The notes below the pieces were generated by a model. That model was not told where the DNA came from, did not search any database, and saw only the letters and a program-made list of their open reading frames with translations. A program made the translations under genes and the position numbers. Below are positions 8,777 through 16,856 of a DNA stretch of 64,000 bases, piece by piece. Source of the DNA: Burkholderia pyrrocinia (GTDB taxonomy: Bacteria > Pseudomonadota > Gammaproteobacteria > Burkholderiales > Burkholderiaceae); the NCBI RefSeq assembly GCF_022809715.1, contig NZ_CP094459.1, positions 3,162,001-3,226,000 of the forward strand, written 5' to 3'. Each line of letters starts with the position of its first letter. Position 1 is the stretch's first letter.

Positions 8777-10372
8777 TTAATCGGCCGCGACGTGCGGCTC
8801 GATCTTGCGCCGCAGCGCGATCGGCGGCACGCGGCGGCACTGCCACACCGACACCACGGCGACGACGGCCGCCATCGCGACGCCCAGGTGAATCGCGCCG
8901 ACGAGCGATTCGCGGGCCGCTTCCAGCAGCAGCGCGCCATTATGCCCGGCGCGCGTCAGCTCCGCGACCAGACCGCCCTGCGCCGCCCGGTCGATCAGGA
9001 TCTGCGGATCGGCGAGCTGCGCATGCCACTGCGTCGCATGGTCGGCCGCGAGTGCATTGCGCACGCCGCCCGAATACATCTGGTTGACGAGCGTGCCCGT
9101 CAGCGCGGTGCCGATCATCCCGCCGACCATCCGCAGCGACTGCAGCAGCGCCGTCGCGATGCCGAGATGCTCGCGGCCGGCCGCCTGCTGCGCGAACACG
9201 GTGAGGTTCGGCAGCACGAAGCCGAGCCCGATGCCGCCCGCGACCATCAGCGCCATCAGCATCCAGGTCGGCGTCGTGTGGGTCGACACGACGATGCCCG
9301 CGCATGCGATCGCGAACAGCACGAAGCCGACGTGCAGCATCGCGTTCGGATTGCGGATGCGCGTGACGACGCGGCCGTTCATGATGCTGCCGATCGTGAT
9401 GAACACGACGAGCGGCGTGATCACGAGCCCGGCCTCCTTCGGCGACATCCCGAAGCCGCCCTGGAACAGCAGCGGCGCGTAGAACAGCAGCGAGAACATC
9501 GAGAAGCCGGCGAGGATCGCGAGCACGAACAGCGCCGACAGCGCGCGGTTGCCGAACATGTCGAACGGCAGAATCGGCTGCGCGCAGCGCTTCTCCCAGT
9601 GCCACAGGCCGATGCCGGCCGCGACCGCGACGACGAGCAGCAGCGACGCCCAGCTCGCGACGCCGTACTTCGGCAGCCATTCGACGAACAGTTGCAGCGC
9701 GCCGAGCGACAGCGCGATCAGCAGCGCGCCCGGCCAGTCGAGCCGCATCTTGCGATCGTGCTCGACGTGGCGCAGGTGCGGCAGGTAGCGCCATACGAAC
9801 AGCAGCGACAGCAGGCCGACCGGCAGGTTCACGTAGAACACCGAGCGCCAGCCGAACGACTGGGTCAGCACGCCGCCGAGCGACGGGCCGACCGCGTTCG
9901 CGATGCCGAAGGCCGAGCTCATCAGCACCTGCCAGCGCAGCCGCACGACCGAATCGGGGAACAGGTCGGGAATGCACGCGAACGCAGTGCCGACCAGCAT
10001 CCCGCCGCCGATCCCCTGCAGGCCGCGCGCGAGCACGAGGGTCAGCATGTCGTTGGCCATCCCGCACAGCACGGACGCGACGGTGAACACGACGATCGAC
10101 ACGATCACGAACGGCTTGCGGCCGTAGTAGTCGCCGAGGCGGCCGAAGATCGGCACGGTAATCACGGAGCTGAGCAGGTACGAAGTCGCGACCCACGCGT
10201 ACAGGTCGAAGCCCCTCAACTCGGCGACGATGGTCGGCAGCGCGGTGCCGACCACGGTCTGGTCGAGCGCGACGAGCATGGTGACGAACGAGATCCCGAT
10301 CATCGCCAGCAGCGATTCGCGGAACGGCAGGACTTGCCCGCTCGAATGGTGGGCGGCAGTATGGACGGCCAT
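8777..10372 (-). CDS. MFS drug exporter, DHA2 (EmrB/QacA) family
   Basis: The 531-residue membrane protein has the length and pattern of a 14-helix DHA2 drug:H+ antiporter. ALDQTVVGTALPTI in helix 1 is motif D1 of the family, GRLGDYYGRKP is motif A, and LQGIGGGML is motif B. I chose the ATG at 10372. A TTG at 10402 is possible and has a GAGAT 8 bases upstream, but it lies inside a palindrome that looks like the repressor site. The MarR gene follows in the same operon. Substrates are unknown. Confidence 0.92.
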   Translation of the reverse strand: MAVHTAAHHSSGQVLPFRESLLAMIGISFVTMLVALDQTVVGTALPTIVAELRGFDLYAWVATSYLLSSVITVPIFGRLGDYYGRKPFVIVSIVVFTVASVLCGMANDMLTLVLARGLQGIGGGMLVGTAFACIPDLFPDSVVRLRWQVLMSSAFGIANAVGPSLGGVLTQSFGWRSVFYVNLPVGLLSLLFVWRYLPHLRHVEHDRKMRLDWPGALLIALSLGALQLFVEWLPKYGVASWASLLLVVAVAAGIGLWHWEKRCAQPILPFDMFGNRALSALFVLAILAGFSMFSLLFYAPLLFQGGFGMSPKEAGLVITPLVVFITIGSIMNGRVVTRIRNPNAMLHVGFVLFAIACAGIVVSTHTTPTWMLMALMVAGGIGLGFVLPNLTVFAQQAAGREHLGIATALLQSLRMVGGMIGTALTGTLVNQMYSGGVRNALAADHATQWHAQLADPQILIDRAAQGGLVAELTRAGHNGALLLEAARESLVGAIHLGVAMAAVVAVVSVWQCRRVPPIALRRKIEPHVAAD

Positions 10373-10389
10373 TTTTTGTTGATGCAACT

Positions 10390-10403
10390 TTTGACGAGTC
10401 AAA
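10390..10403. promoter_or_regulatory. Palindrome upstream of the MFS-MarR operon, probable MarR operator
   Basis: TTTGACGAGTCAAA has perfect 6-bp arms around GA. It lies 18 bases upstream of the chosen exporter start and 77 bases from the divergent EcsC-like gene. The position suits repression of the operon by its own MarR protein. Confidence 0.5.
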
Positions 10404-10480
10404 CGATCTCAAAATTCTATCATGTCGGAGTAATCTAGGCCGGCGGCGGTCAAACCGCTCCCCGGCCGCCAAGGAGAAAG

Positions 10481-11323
10481 ATGGAACCGATTTCAATCAC
10501 GCCCGCGACGACGCTGTCTCCGGAGGACCGGGACGCGCTGCGGCGCGCGAAGCAGGTGCTGGAAAGCCCGTCGCTGACGATGAAGCTGACGGGCGTGCTC
10601 GGCGCGCCGGTCGAGAAGATGATCGCGCGGCTGCCTGATTTCGCGACCGGCAAGATCAACGATGCGACGCAGCTCGCGCTGCGCAAGTGCCTGAACATCG
10701 CGCTGCGCACGCTCGGCAAGCCGCAGACGCCGGACGCCGAGCCCGAGAAACCCAGCAACCTGCTGCACAAGCTCGCGGTCGCGACGACCGGCGCGGCGGG
10801 CGGTGCGTTCGGCTTTCTCGCGCTGCCGGTCGAGCTGCCGGTGACGACCACGCTGATCTTCCGCTCGGTATGCGACATCGCGCGCAGCGAGGGCGAGGAT
10901 CTCGCGTCGGTGGACACACAGTTGCAATGCCTGGCCGTGCTCGGCATGGGCGGCAACCCGGACAAGCAGGAAGAGGACGCCGATCTCGGCTATTTCGTGC
11001 TGCGCGGCGCGCTCGCGCAGGCGATCTCGAAGGCGTCGTCCGACATCACGACGAAAGGCATCGCCGCGCACAGCTCGGCGGCGGTGTTCAAGCTGGTACA
11101 GACGGTGGCATCGCGGTTCTCGGTGCAGGTGACCGAGCAGATGGCCGCGAAGTCGATCCCGGCGATCGGCGCCGTGCTCGGCGCGACCGTCAACACGCTG
11201 TTCATCGACCACTTCCAGCAGATGGCGCACGGCCACTTCACCGTGCGCCGGCTCGAGCGCAAGTACGGCCCGGCGGCCGTCCAGGCCGCCTATCAGGCGA
11301 TCGACGCCTCGCCGACGCGCTGA
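10481..11323 (+). CDS. EcsC family protein
   Basis: The 280-residue protein matches the EcsC family, named after a Bacillus protein encoded beside the EcsAB ABC transporter but of unknown biochemical role. A hydrophobic Gly/Ala-rich segment near residues 100-125 (TTGAAGGAFGFLALPVELPVTTTL) and another near 230 suggest membrane association. No catalytic motif is visible. AAGGAGA precedes the ATG by 5 bases. It stands alone and diverges from the MFS operon. Its last 31 bases overlap the 3' end of the convergent hydrolase gene. Confidence 0.85.
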   Translation: MEPISITPATTLSPEDRDALRRAKQVLESPSLTMKLTGVLGAPVEKMIARLPDFATGKINDATQLALRKCLNIALRTLGKPQTPDAEPEKPSNLLHKLAVATTGAAGGAFGFLALPVELPVTTTLIFRSVCDIARSEGEDLASVDTQLQCLAVLGMGGNPDKQEEDADLGYFVLRGALAQAISKASSDITTKGIAAHSSAAVFKLVQTVASRFSVQVTEQMAAKSIPAIGAVLGATVNTLFIDHFQQMAHGHFTVRRLERKYGPAAVQAAYQAIDASPTR

Positions 11324-12255
11324 ACCGCGCGTTCGACCGCGACGCGGCGCAGGAACGCGGCCGCGCGGTCGAGCGCATCGCGCGCTTCCGGCACCATCGG
11401 CGCGTAAAGCTGCCACACGTGCGGCATGTCCGGCCACACCTCGATCTCGACCGGCACGCCGGCCGCCTTCGCCTTCTCCGCGACACGGCGCGAATCGTCC
11501 AGCAGCACCTCGGTGCTGCCGACCTGGATATACAGCGGCGGCAGGCCCGCGAAATCCGCATAGAGCGGCGATGCGTACGGATTCGTCGCCGGTTCGTCGC
11601 CGAGGTACAGCTTCGCGGCCTTCGGCAGCGCGGCGCCGGCGAACATCGGATCGGCGCCGTCGTTGGTGCGCATCGTATCGCCCGTGCCGGCCAGGTCGGT
11701 CCACGGCGAGAACAGGATCGCGCCGGCCGGCAACGGCTCGCCGCGGTCGCGCAGCGCGACGAGCGTCGCGAGCGCGAGGCCGCCGCCGGCCGAATCGCCG
11801 CCGAGCACGATCGACTCGGGCGGCGTGCCGAGCGCCAGCAGTTGCCGGTACGCGGCCAGCGCATCGTCGAGCGCGGCCGGGAAGCGGTTTTCGGGCGCGA
11901 GCCGGTAGTCGAGCGAGAACGAGCGCACGCCCGCGCGCTTCGTCAGGCCGAACACGAGCGGCCGGTGAGTCTTCGTCGAACAGAAGTAATAGCCGCCGCC
12001 GTGGAAGTACAGCAGCGTGCGGCCGGGCGCGCGAGCCACGCCCGCGTCGGTGCGTTCGAGCCATTCGCCGCGCAGCGGCGCGTCGCTCGCGCCGTAGCAC
12101 TGGCGCAGCCGGTAGCCCGACGGCGCGCGGCGCGGCACGACCATCCGCAGGTCGGTAAAGCGCCGTGCGCGGGCGGGATCGAGCACCTCGCGCGTGGTCT
12201 CGGGACGGAACTGCCAGCGCAGCAGCCAGCAGGCGAACTTGCTTTGCCAACTCAT
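11293..12255 (-). CDS. Alpha/beta hydrolase, hormone-sensitive lipase (HSL) family
   Basis: The 320-residue protein has the HSL oxyanion-hole motif HGGGYYF (about residue 85), the nucleophile elbow GDSAGGG (about 155), an aspartate in VLLDDSRR and the catalytic histidine in DMPHVWQ. It is probably a short-chain carboxylesterase or lipase; the substrate is unknown. The start at 12255 has GGAG 8 bases upstream; a GTG at 12264 is the alternative. Its 3' end overlaps the convergent EcsC gene by 31 bases. Confidence 0.92.
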   Translation of the reverse strand: MSWQSKFACWLLRWQFRPETTREVLDPARARRFTDLRMVVPRRAPSGYRLRQCYGASDAPLRGEWLERTDAGVARAPGRTLLYFHGGGYYFCSTKTHRPLVFGLTKRAGVRSFSLDYRLAPENRFPAALDDALAAYRQLLALGTPPESIVLGGDSAGGGLALATLVALRDRGEPLPAGAILFSPWTDLAGTGDTMRTNDGADPMFAGAALPKAAKLYLGDEPATNPYASPLYADFAGLPPLYIQVGSTEVLLDDSRRVAEKAKAAGVPVEIEVWPDMPHVWQLYAPMVPEARDALDRAAAFLRRVAVERAVQRVGEASIA

Positions 12256-12344
12256 CGGACGCACTCCGTAATCACAGTGTGACGATGGTACGTGCGATCG
12301 TTCCCGCGCCGCTCGAACGGAGCCTCTATATCAAACGCCGGCGC

Positions 12345-12779
12345 TCAGTTCGCCGGCATCAGCTGGCCGCGGATCTCGCCGGACGGATGCTCCTTCGTAT
12401 GGACGTTGAAATACCACTTGCCGCCCATCAGGTCGATGACCTGCGCGTCGGTCAGCACCTTCGAGCCCTTGATCGGGCTCGCGAGCTCGTCCTTCGGAAT
12501 CGGCACCTGCACGCCGGCGTTCTGGCCGACCGGCGCGGGCCCGTGGAAGTGTGCAGCCGTCGCCGGGCCGGTGAGGTGTTCGTAAGTCACCATCCATTGC
12601 AGCGTGCGGCTGGCCGTGTCGTAAGTGGCGTCGACGGCGCCCGAACCCTTGGTCGCCGTCGGCGGCACTTCGCTCGACGGCTGGAGACTGGCGGACAGGC
12701 GCACCGTTTCGGCAGCGGCGCTGCCGGCGGCCAGCACGCCCGCGAGTAACGCGACCTGGAGCAAACGCAGCTTGAGCAT
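12345..12779 (-). CDS. Exported CHRD-domain protein
   Basis: The 144-residue protein has a signal peptide (MLKLRLLQVALLAGVLAAGSAAA, cut near AAA-ET) and one CHRD domain, with LSASLQPSSEVPPT at its start, AHFHGPAPVGQNAG in the middle and HPSGEIRGQL at its end. CHRD domains are named after chordin and occur in many secreted bacterial proteins without a known activity. GGAGAGTCC lies just before the ATG. It lies 89 bases upstream of the hydrolase gene on the same strand. Confidence 0.9.
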   Translation of the reverse strand: MLKLRLLQVALLAGVLAAGSAAAETVRLSASLQPSSEVPPTATKGSGAVDATYDTASRTLQWMVTYEHLTGPATAAHFHGPAPVGQNAGVQVPIPKDELASPIKGSKVLTDAQVIDLMGGKWYFNVHTKEHPSGEIRGQLMPAN

Positions 12780-13019
12780 GGACTCTCCTTGCACGACGTT
12801 GTACGCCGCCCGAACGGGAGCGCTACACATGATGGTAGTCGATCGCCGCCGATCCGGGAGCCCTCCGAACGGCCATGCCGCGAATCGCCGCAGCCCATCG
12901 GCGCGCCGCGCACGGCAGGCCCTCTCGCGCGACGCATCGTGTCAGTTTGCGTCAACCTGGAAGAGACCTTTGCAGCCTGACGCCTGAATCCGCGCCCAGC
13001 CTTTCGCTACACTTCGTCT

Positions 13020-13091
13020 CACAGTTGCTTGTTTCCTTCGTCCGAAGGAGTCTGCGAGTATTCACGCGGCCACCCGGCCGCGTTTTTTTTT
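13020..13091 (+). ncRNA. Probable small RNA with two stem-loops and a 9-U tail
   Basis: A -10-like TACACT at 13008-13013 would start a transcript near 13020; no good -35 is visible. The transcript would hold a stem-loop TCCTTC/GAAGGA at 13034-13049, a single-stranded stretch, and a perfect GC-rich terminator ending in nine Us. It would be about 72 nt, with no start codon after the AAGGAG-like segment. This layout is typical of Hfq-binding sRNAs. The family was not recognised. Confidence 0.45.
13065..13091 (+). terminator. Strong Rho-independent terminator on the + strand
   Basis: CGCGGCC-ACCC-GGCCGCG is a perfect 7-bp stem, followed directly by nine Ts. The minus-strand reading has no T-run after the stem, so it does not serve the neighbouring leftward genes. 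Confidence 0.85.
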
Positions 13092-13176
13092 GCGTATGTG
13101 GCCGGATCCGGTTCGCGCCGTCTCGAGCATGACGAAGCGAGTCCGCCACCGCTCGCGGCACAACAGCACTTCGCTG

Positions 13177-13950
13177 TCACGCGCGATAGCCGGGATCGAT
13201 GCGATCGACGATGCGCTGCAGCGCGTCGAACGCGTCCTGCCCCGCGCCATGCTTCGGGTCGAAATTCAGCGAATCCCGCACGCACGCTTCGAGCACCGGC
13301 GGCGCGATCGGCAGCGCGCCGCCGATCGCGTGCGTGGCAACCTGCACCTCGCACGCACGGTTGAGCAGCCACATCAGCGAGAACGTCTGCGCGAGCGTCG
13401 CGCCGATCGTCACCGGTCCGTGGTTGCGCAGCAGCAGCACGGGCCGCCCGCCCGCGCTCTCGACGATGCGCCGCCCCTCCTCCAGATGCACGGTGATGCC
13501 CTCGAAGTCGTGATACGCGATCTTCCCGTACAACTGCGCCGAATAGAAGTTCGAGAACGACAGCCCGTCGCGCGAACAGCACACGGCCATCGCGGGCGTC
13601 GTGTGCACGTGCATCACGCAGTGCGCGTCGGGCAGCGCCGCATGGATCGCGCTGTGGAACGTGAAGCCGGCCGGATTGATCGGCCAGTCGGAATGGCCGA
13701 TCACATTGCCGTCGATGTCGATCTTCACGAGGTTCGACGCGCACACCTCGCGGTAATGGAGCCCGAACGGGTTGATCAGGAAATGCCCGTCCTCGCCCGG
13801 CACACGCAGCGAGATATGGTTGTAGATCAGCTCGGTCCAGCCGAGATGATCGAAGATGCGGTAGGCCGCCGCGAGCTGCACGCGCGCCTGCCATTCGGCT
13901 TCGGAGAAGCGGGCGGGACGCGTGAACGGCTGGTTCGTGACACGTTGCAT
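13177..13950 (-). CDS. Class II aldolase/adducin family protein
   Basis: The 257-residue protein has the class II aldolase head domain. The zinc ligands are in VMHVHTTPAM (about residue 113) and in LLLRNHGPVTIG (about 175). The acidic residue that promotes enolate formation in fuculose-1-phosphate aldolase is less obvious. Relatives cleave or epimerise phosphosugars or decarboxylate hydroxyacids, so the substrate cannot be set. It starts at MQRVTNQPF and stands alone on the minus strand, with a perfect palindrome about 70 bases upstream. Confidence 0.88.
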   Translation of the reverse strand: MQRVTNQPFTRPARFSEAEWQARVQLAAAYRIFDHLGWTELIYNHISLRVPGEDGHFLINPFGLHYREVCASNLVKIDIDGNVIGHSDWPINPAGFTFHSAIHAALPDAHCVMHVHTTPAMAVCCSRDGLSFSNFYSAQLYGKIAYHDFEGITVHLEEGRRIVESAGGRPVLLLRNHGPVTIGATLAQTFSLMWLLNRACEVQVATHAIGGALPIAPPVLEACVRDSLNFDPKHGAGQDAFDALQRIVDRIDPGYRA

Positions 13951-14018
13951 GGGGGGAACTCCGGTTGCAGGTGTGAGCGGTGCGCGTGGCACGGGCCGTC
14001 CGGCGGCATCGTCACGCT

Positions 14019-14032
14019 GCAACGATCGTTGC
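14019..14032. promoter_or_regulatory. 14-bp perfect palindrome upstream of the class II aldolase gene
   Basis: GCAACGATCGTTGC is fully self-complementary and centred about 75 bases before the aldolase start. A CG-centred palindrome at this position resembles LacI/GntR-type operators, but no regulator gene is adjacent. Confidence 0.35.
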
Positions 14033-14138
14033 GCACACAACCATATCACCTTTCCCCGCGCACCGGTAACGCGGGTTTAGCCGGGGCGCTTCCGTCCTCT
14101 TGGGGCCCGTTCACGCCAATGACAGGCCTGCGCTGGCC

Positions 14139-15761
14139 CTAAAGCTGGTCGTCGACCGGCAGCAGCGTGAAGATGCCGGTCATCAGGTTTCGCAGCAGCC
14201 CCGCGTGCGGATCGACGTGATAGGTGGTCGGCCGGCCGTCGTCCGCGCCCGTCCACTCGAGTTCGGGCGCGCCGCCGCCCGCCGGCGTCGCGAGGCTCAC
14301 GCGATAGCTTTCGTCCGGCTGCGCCACGCGCGCGAAGATGGTCGCGACCTGCTGCGCGAGCACCGGACTGTGGATCACGAGTGCGAGCTCGGTATTCAGG
14401 TGCGCGGAACGCGGATCGAGGTTCATCGAGCCGATCACGAGGATCTTCCGGTCGATCACGTACGCCTTCGCGTGCAGGCTCGCGCGCGAGCGCGACCCGA
14501 ACAGGCGCGGGCGCTGCCGGCCGGGCTGCGCCTTGAACTCGTACAGCTCGACGCCGTGCCGCAGCAGCGGCACGCGGTACGGCCCGTAGCCGGCCTGCAC
14601 GGCCACCGCGTCGGTCGCGGCGAGCGAATTCGTCAGGATCGCGACGCGCACGCCGCGCGCGGTCGTGTCGCCGAGAATCCTCACGCCCGCGTCGTGCGGC
14701 ACGAAATACGGCGAGAACGCGAGGAATTCCTGCTGCGCGCCGCGCGTCAGCTCGACGAGGCGCCGCATCGGCGGGCTCACGTACGCGTCGTCCGGCTGCG
14801 CGATCTTGTCGGGCGCGTCGGCCTTGAACTCGGCCGGCGCCCACACGAGCGCGAGCTCGTTGCGCGCGATCTGCTGCGCGAGCGGTGTCGCGTTCAGCGG
14901 CTTCGCGTTGTACGGATCGGCGTTCTGGCGCCAGTGGTTGCGCAGCTCGTCGCGCATCGCGTCGAGATCCTTCGGATCGAACGACTGATGATTCAGCACG
15001 CGCAGCGGATAGCTGCTCGCGCTCGCCCAGTAGGTGTCGAAGCTCGCCGAGATGTCGTTCGTCACGGGGCCGGCGGCGAGCACGTCGAGATCGCGGAACT
15101 GCAGCGTCGGGCTCGCGCTGAAGTATTCGTCGCCGAGATTGCGGCCGCCGACGATCGCGATCCGGTTGTCCGCGATCATCGCCTTGTTGTGCATCCGGCG
15201 CGTGAAGCTGTCGATACTCGTGAAGAAATTGGTCGTGCGCTCGACCATGCCCTGCGACGCGCCGAACGGGTTGAACACGCGGATCTCGATGTTCGAGTGC
15301 GTGTTCAGCGCGGCCATGATGCGGTCGATGTCGCGGAAGTTCAGGTCGTCGACCAGCATCCGCACACGCACGCCGCGATCGGCCGTGTACAGCGCCGCGG
15401 CAAGCAGCAGCTTGCCGGTCGTGTCCTCGGTCGCGATGTAGTACTGCATGTCGAGCGTCTTCGTCGCGGCGCGCGCGAGCGCGATGCGCATCTGCAGCGC
15501 CTCGGCGCCGTCCGCCAGCAGCCGGAAACCCGACTGGCCCGGATGCGCGGCCTCGGGCGCGGCCAGCGCGTCGCGCAGCGGCGTCGCGGCATCGGACGGC
15601 AATGCATGGGAAACCGGGCGATCGAGCGTGGTGGCGGGCGGATGCGTCGCGCACGCGGCGACGAGCGACAGCAGCACGCAGACGGCCAGCGCACGGGCCG
15701 GGCCGCATGCGGCGCGCCACGACAGCGCGGCCGGCGCGCGCCGGATGAAAGACGTGAGCAC
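14139..15761 (-). CDS. Phospholipase D family lipoprotein (cardiolipin-synthase-like)
   Basis: The protein has two HKD motifs, HNKAMIAD in the N-terminal half and HAKAYVID in the C-terminal half, each followed by a Gly/Asn segment (GGRNLGDE, GSMNLDPRS). This marks a two-domain PLD enzyme such as a phosphatidyltransferase or phospholipase. The N-terminus has a hydrophobic segment ending in the lipobox LVAAC, so it is a predicted lipoprotein exposed to the periplasm. I chose the GTG at 15761 (540 residues) because AGGA lies 7 bases upstream; an ATG at 15797 would add 12 residues. Confidence 0.9.
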   Translation of the reverse strand: MLTSFIRRAPAALSWRAACGPARALAVCVLLSLVAACATHPPATTLDRPVSHALPSDAATPLRDALAAPEAAHPGQSGFRLLADGAEALQMRIALARAATKTLDMQYYIATEDTTGKLLLAAALYTADRGVRVRMLVDDLNFRDIDRIMAALNTHSNIEIRVFNPFGASQGMVERTTNFFTSIDSFTRRMHNKAMIADNRIAIVGGRNLGDEYFSASPTLQFRDLDVLAAGPVTNDISASFDTYWASASSYPLRVLNHQSFDPKDLDAMRDELRNHWRQNADPYNAKPLNATPLAQQIARNELALVWAPAEFKADAPDKIAQPDDAYVSPPMRRLVELTRGAQQEFLAFSPYFVPHDAGVRILGDTTARGVRVAILTNSLAATDAVAVQAGYGPYRVPLLRHGVELYEFKAQPGRQRPRLFGSRSRASLHAKAYVIDRKILVIGSMNLDPRSAHLNTELALVIHSPVLAQQVATIFARVAQPDESYRVSLATPAGGGAPELEWTGADDGRPTTYHVDPHAGLLRNLMTGIFTLLPVDDQL

Positions 15762-16005
15762 GGAAGCTTCCTCGACTGGCGGAACAACGGTCCGCATTCG
15801 CCGCGGCGCGCGGCTGGCGGGCGGTTCAGCCGATTCTAGTGGGCGCCCGATGAACCGGTCAATCGCGCGGGTGGCGCAGGCGGCGCCCCGTTGCGGCAGC
15901 GGGCGGCGTGGGCGGCGGGCGAACGCCCGCGTATCTGGCGTCGAGGTCCGATCGCCCCGGATTCGCCCGCCGGGCGGCCCGCGCACCGAAACGGTCCGAC
16001 CAATC

Positions 16006-16722
16006 TCATGCGCCGTCGCCGCTGCGCTCGAAATGGCTGCGCACGTAATCGATATGCGTCTGCATCGCGGTGCGCGCCTCTTCGGGCCGATGCGCGCAAA
16101 TCGCGTCGCATACGACGCGGTGCTGCAGCAACAGCAGCTCGGACGCCTGCTCGTCGTCCGTCGTCATGCCCGCCACGTTGATCGAGATGTGCTCGCGCAG
16201 CATCCCGATCACGCTCGTATGCAGGTGCAGGAACATCGTGTTGTGCGATGCGCGTGCGATCGCCTCGTGCAGCTGCGCGTCGGTCGCGGCTTCGACGACC
16301 GCGTCGTCGTTCGCATGCGCGGTCTCGAGTTCGCGCAGCAGCGTGCGGATCCTGCGCCGGTCGTTCGCATCGGCCCGCAGCGCGGCGAAATACGCGGTCG
16401 CGCCTTCGAGCACGCGGCGGAATTCGAGGATGTCGTCGCGCAGCGCCGGATGATCGGCAACCAGCTGGCCCCACGGCGACGCGATGCCCGCGCGCAACTG
16501 GTCGGTCACGTAGACGCCCGCGCCGCGCCGGCTCTGCAGCAGCCCGCGCGCGACGAGCCGCTGGGTCGCCTCGCGCACCGTGTTGCGCGCGACGCCGTAC
16601 TGCTGCGCGAGCACGCGCTCGGCCGGCAGGCGCGCGCCGGCCGGCCAGGTGCCGTCGAGCAGCGCCGTCTCGATCTTGCGCATCACCACTTCGGTCCGGC
16701 CCCGTGCCGTCATCGCTGCCAT
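16006..16722 (-). CDS. lldR: FadR-subfamily GntR regulator, probable L-lactate repressor
   Basis: The 238-residue protein has a GntR winged helix (residues about 10-75, with LPAERVLAQQYGVARNTVREA) and an FCD-type effector domain with the metal-binding His pattern (DAQLHEAIARASHN, HRVVCDAI). It diverges from the lactate genes across a 134-base gap that contains a sequence almost identical to the known LldR operator. This makes lactate the likely inducer. GGAG lies 8 bases upstream of the ATG. Confidence 0.88.
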   Translation of the reverse strand: MAAMTARGRTEVVMRKIETALLDGTWPAGARLPAERVLAQQYGVARNTVREATQRLVARGLLQSRRGAGVYVTDQLRAGIASPWGQLVADHPALRDDILEFRRVLEGATAYFAALRADANDRRRIRTLLRELETAHANDDAVVEAATDAQLHEAIARASHNTMFLHLHTSVIGMLREHISINVAGMTTDDEQASELLLLQHRVVCDAICAHRPEEARTAMQTHIDYVRSHFERSGDGA

Positions 16723-16756
16723 CGTCGCGTCTCCCCTCGGAATGCCCGTCGCGCCG

Positions 16757-16772
16757 ATTGGCCCAACCAATT
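16757..16772. promoter_or_regulatory. LldR-type operator
   Basis: ATTGGCCCAACCAATT has perfect ATTGG/CCAAT arms around CCCAA and differs at one position from the E. coli-type LldR site as I remember it (ATTGGCCCTACCAATT). It ends at the -35 of the rightward promoter. Confidence 0.7.
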
Positions 16773-16800
16773 TGAGCTGCGGCGCCGTCGCGGGAATTAT
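16772..16800 (+). promoter_or_regulatory. Promoter of the lactate operon
   Basis: TTGAGC at 16772-16777 and AATTAT at 16795-16800 are separated by 17 bases. The LldR-type operator abuts the -35, so repressor binding would block RNA polymerase. Confidence 0.5.
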
Positions 16801-16856
16801 GCAGCGAAAACGTCGTCCCGCATCCGCATGCCGGGCCGTCGCCACTGGAGCGAGAC

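Larger units (their letters stand above)
12780..13176. other. Intergenic region holding a rightward terminator and probable small RNA
   Basis: Both neighbours point left, yet a strong rightward terminator sits here (13065-13091), so a rightward transcript without a protein gene is likely. Open frames in the region are short, Arg-rich and lack ribosome binding sites. Nothing else was seen. Confidence 0.6.

Noticed and set aside
15993-16004. GGTCCGACC, resembling a FadR/GntR half-site
   Set aside because: It lies just after the lldR stop, not in a promoter, and lacks the full ATTGG/CCAAT arms.
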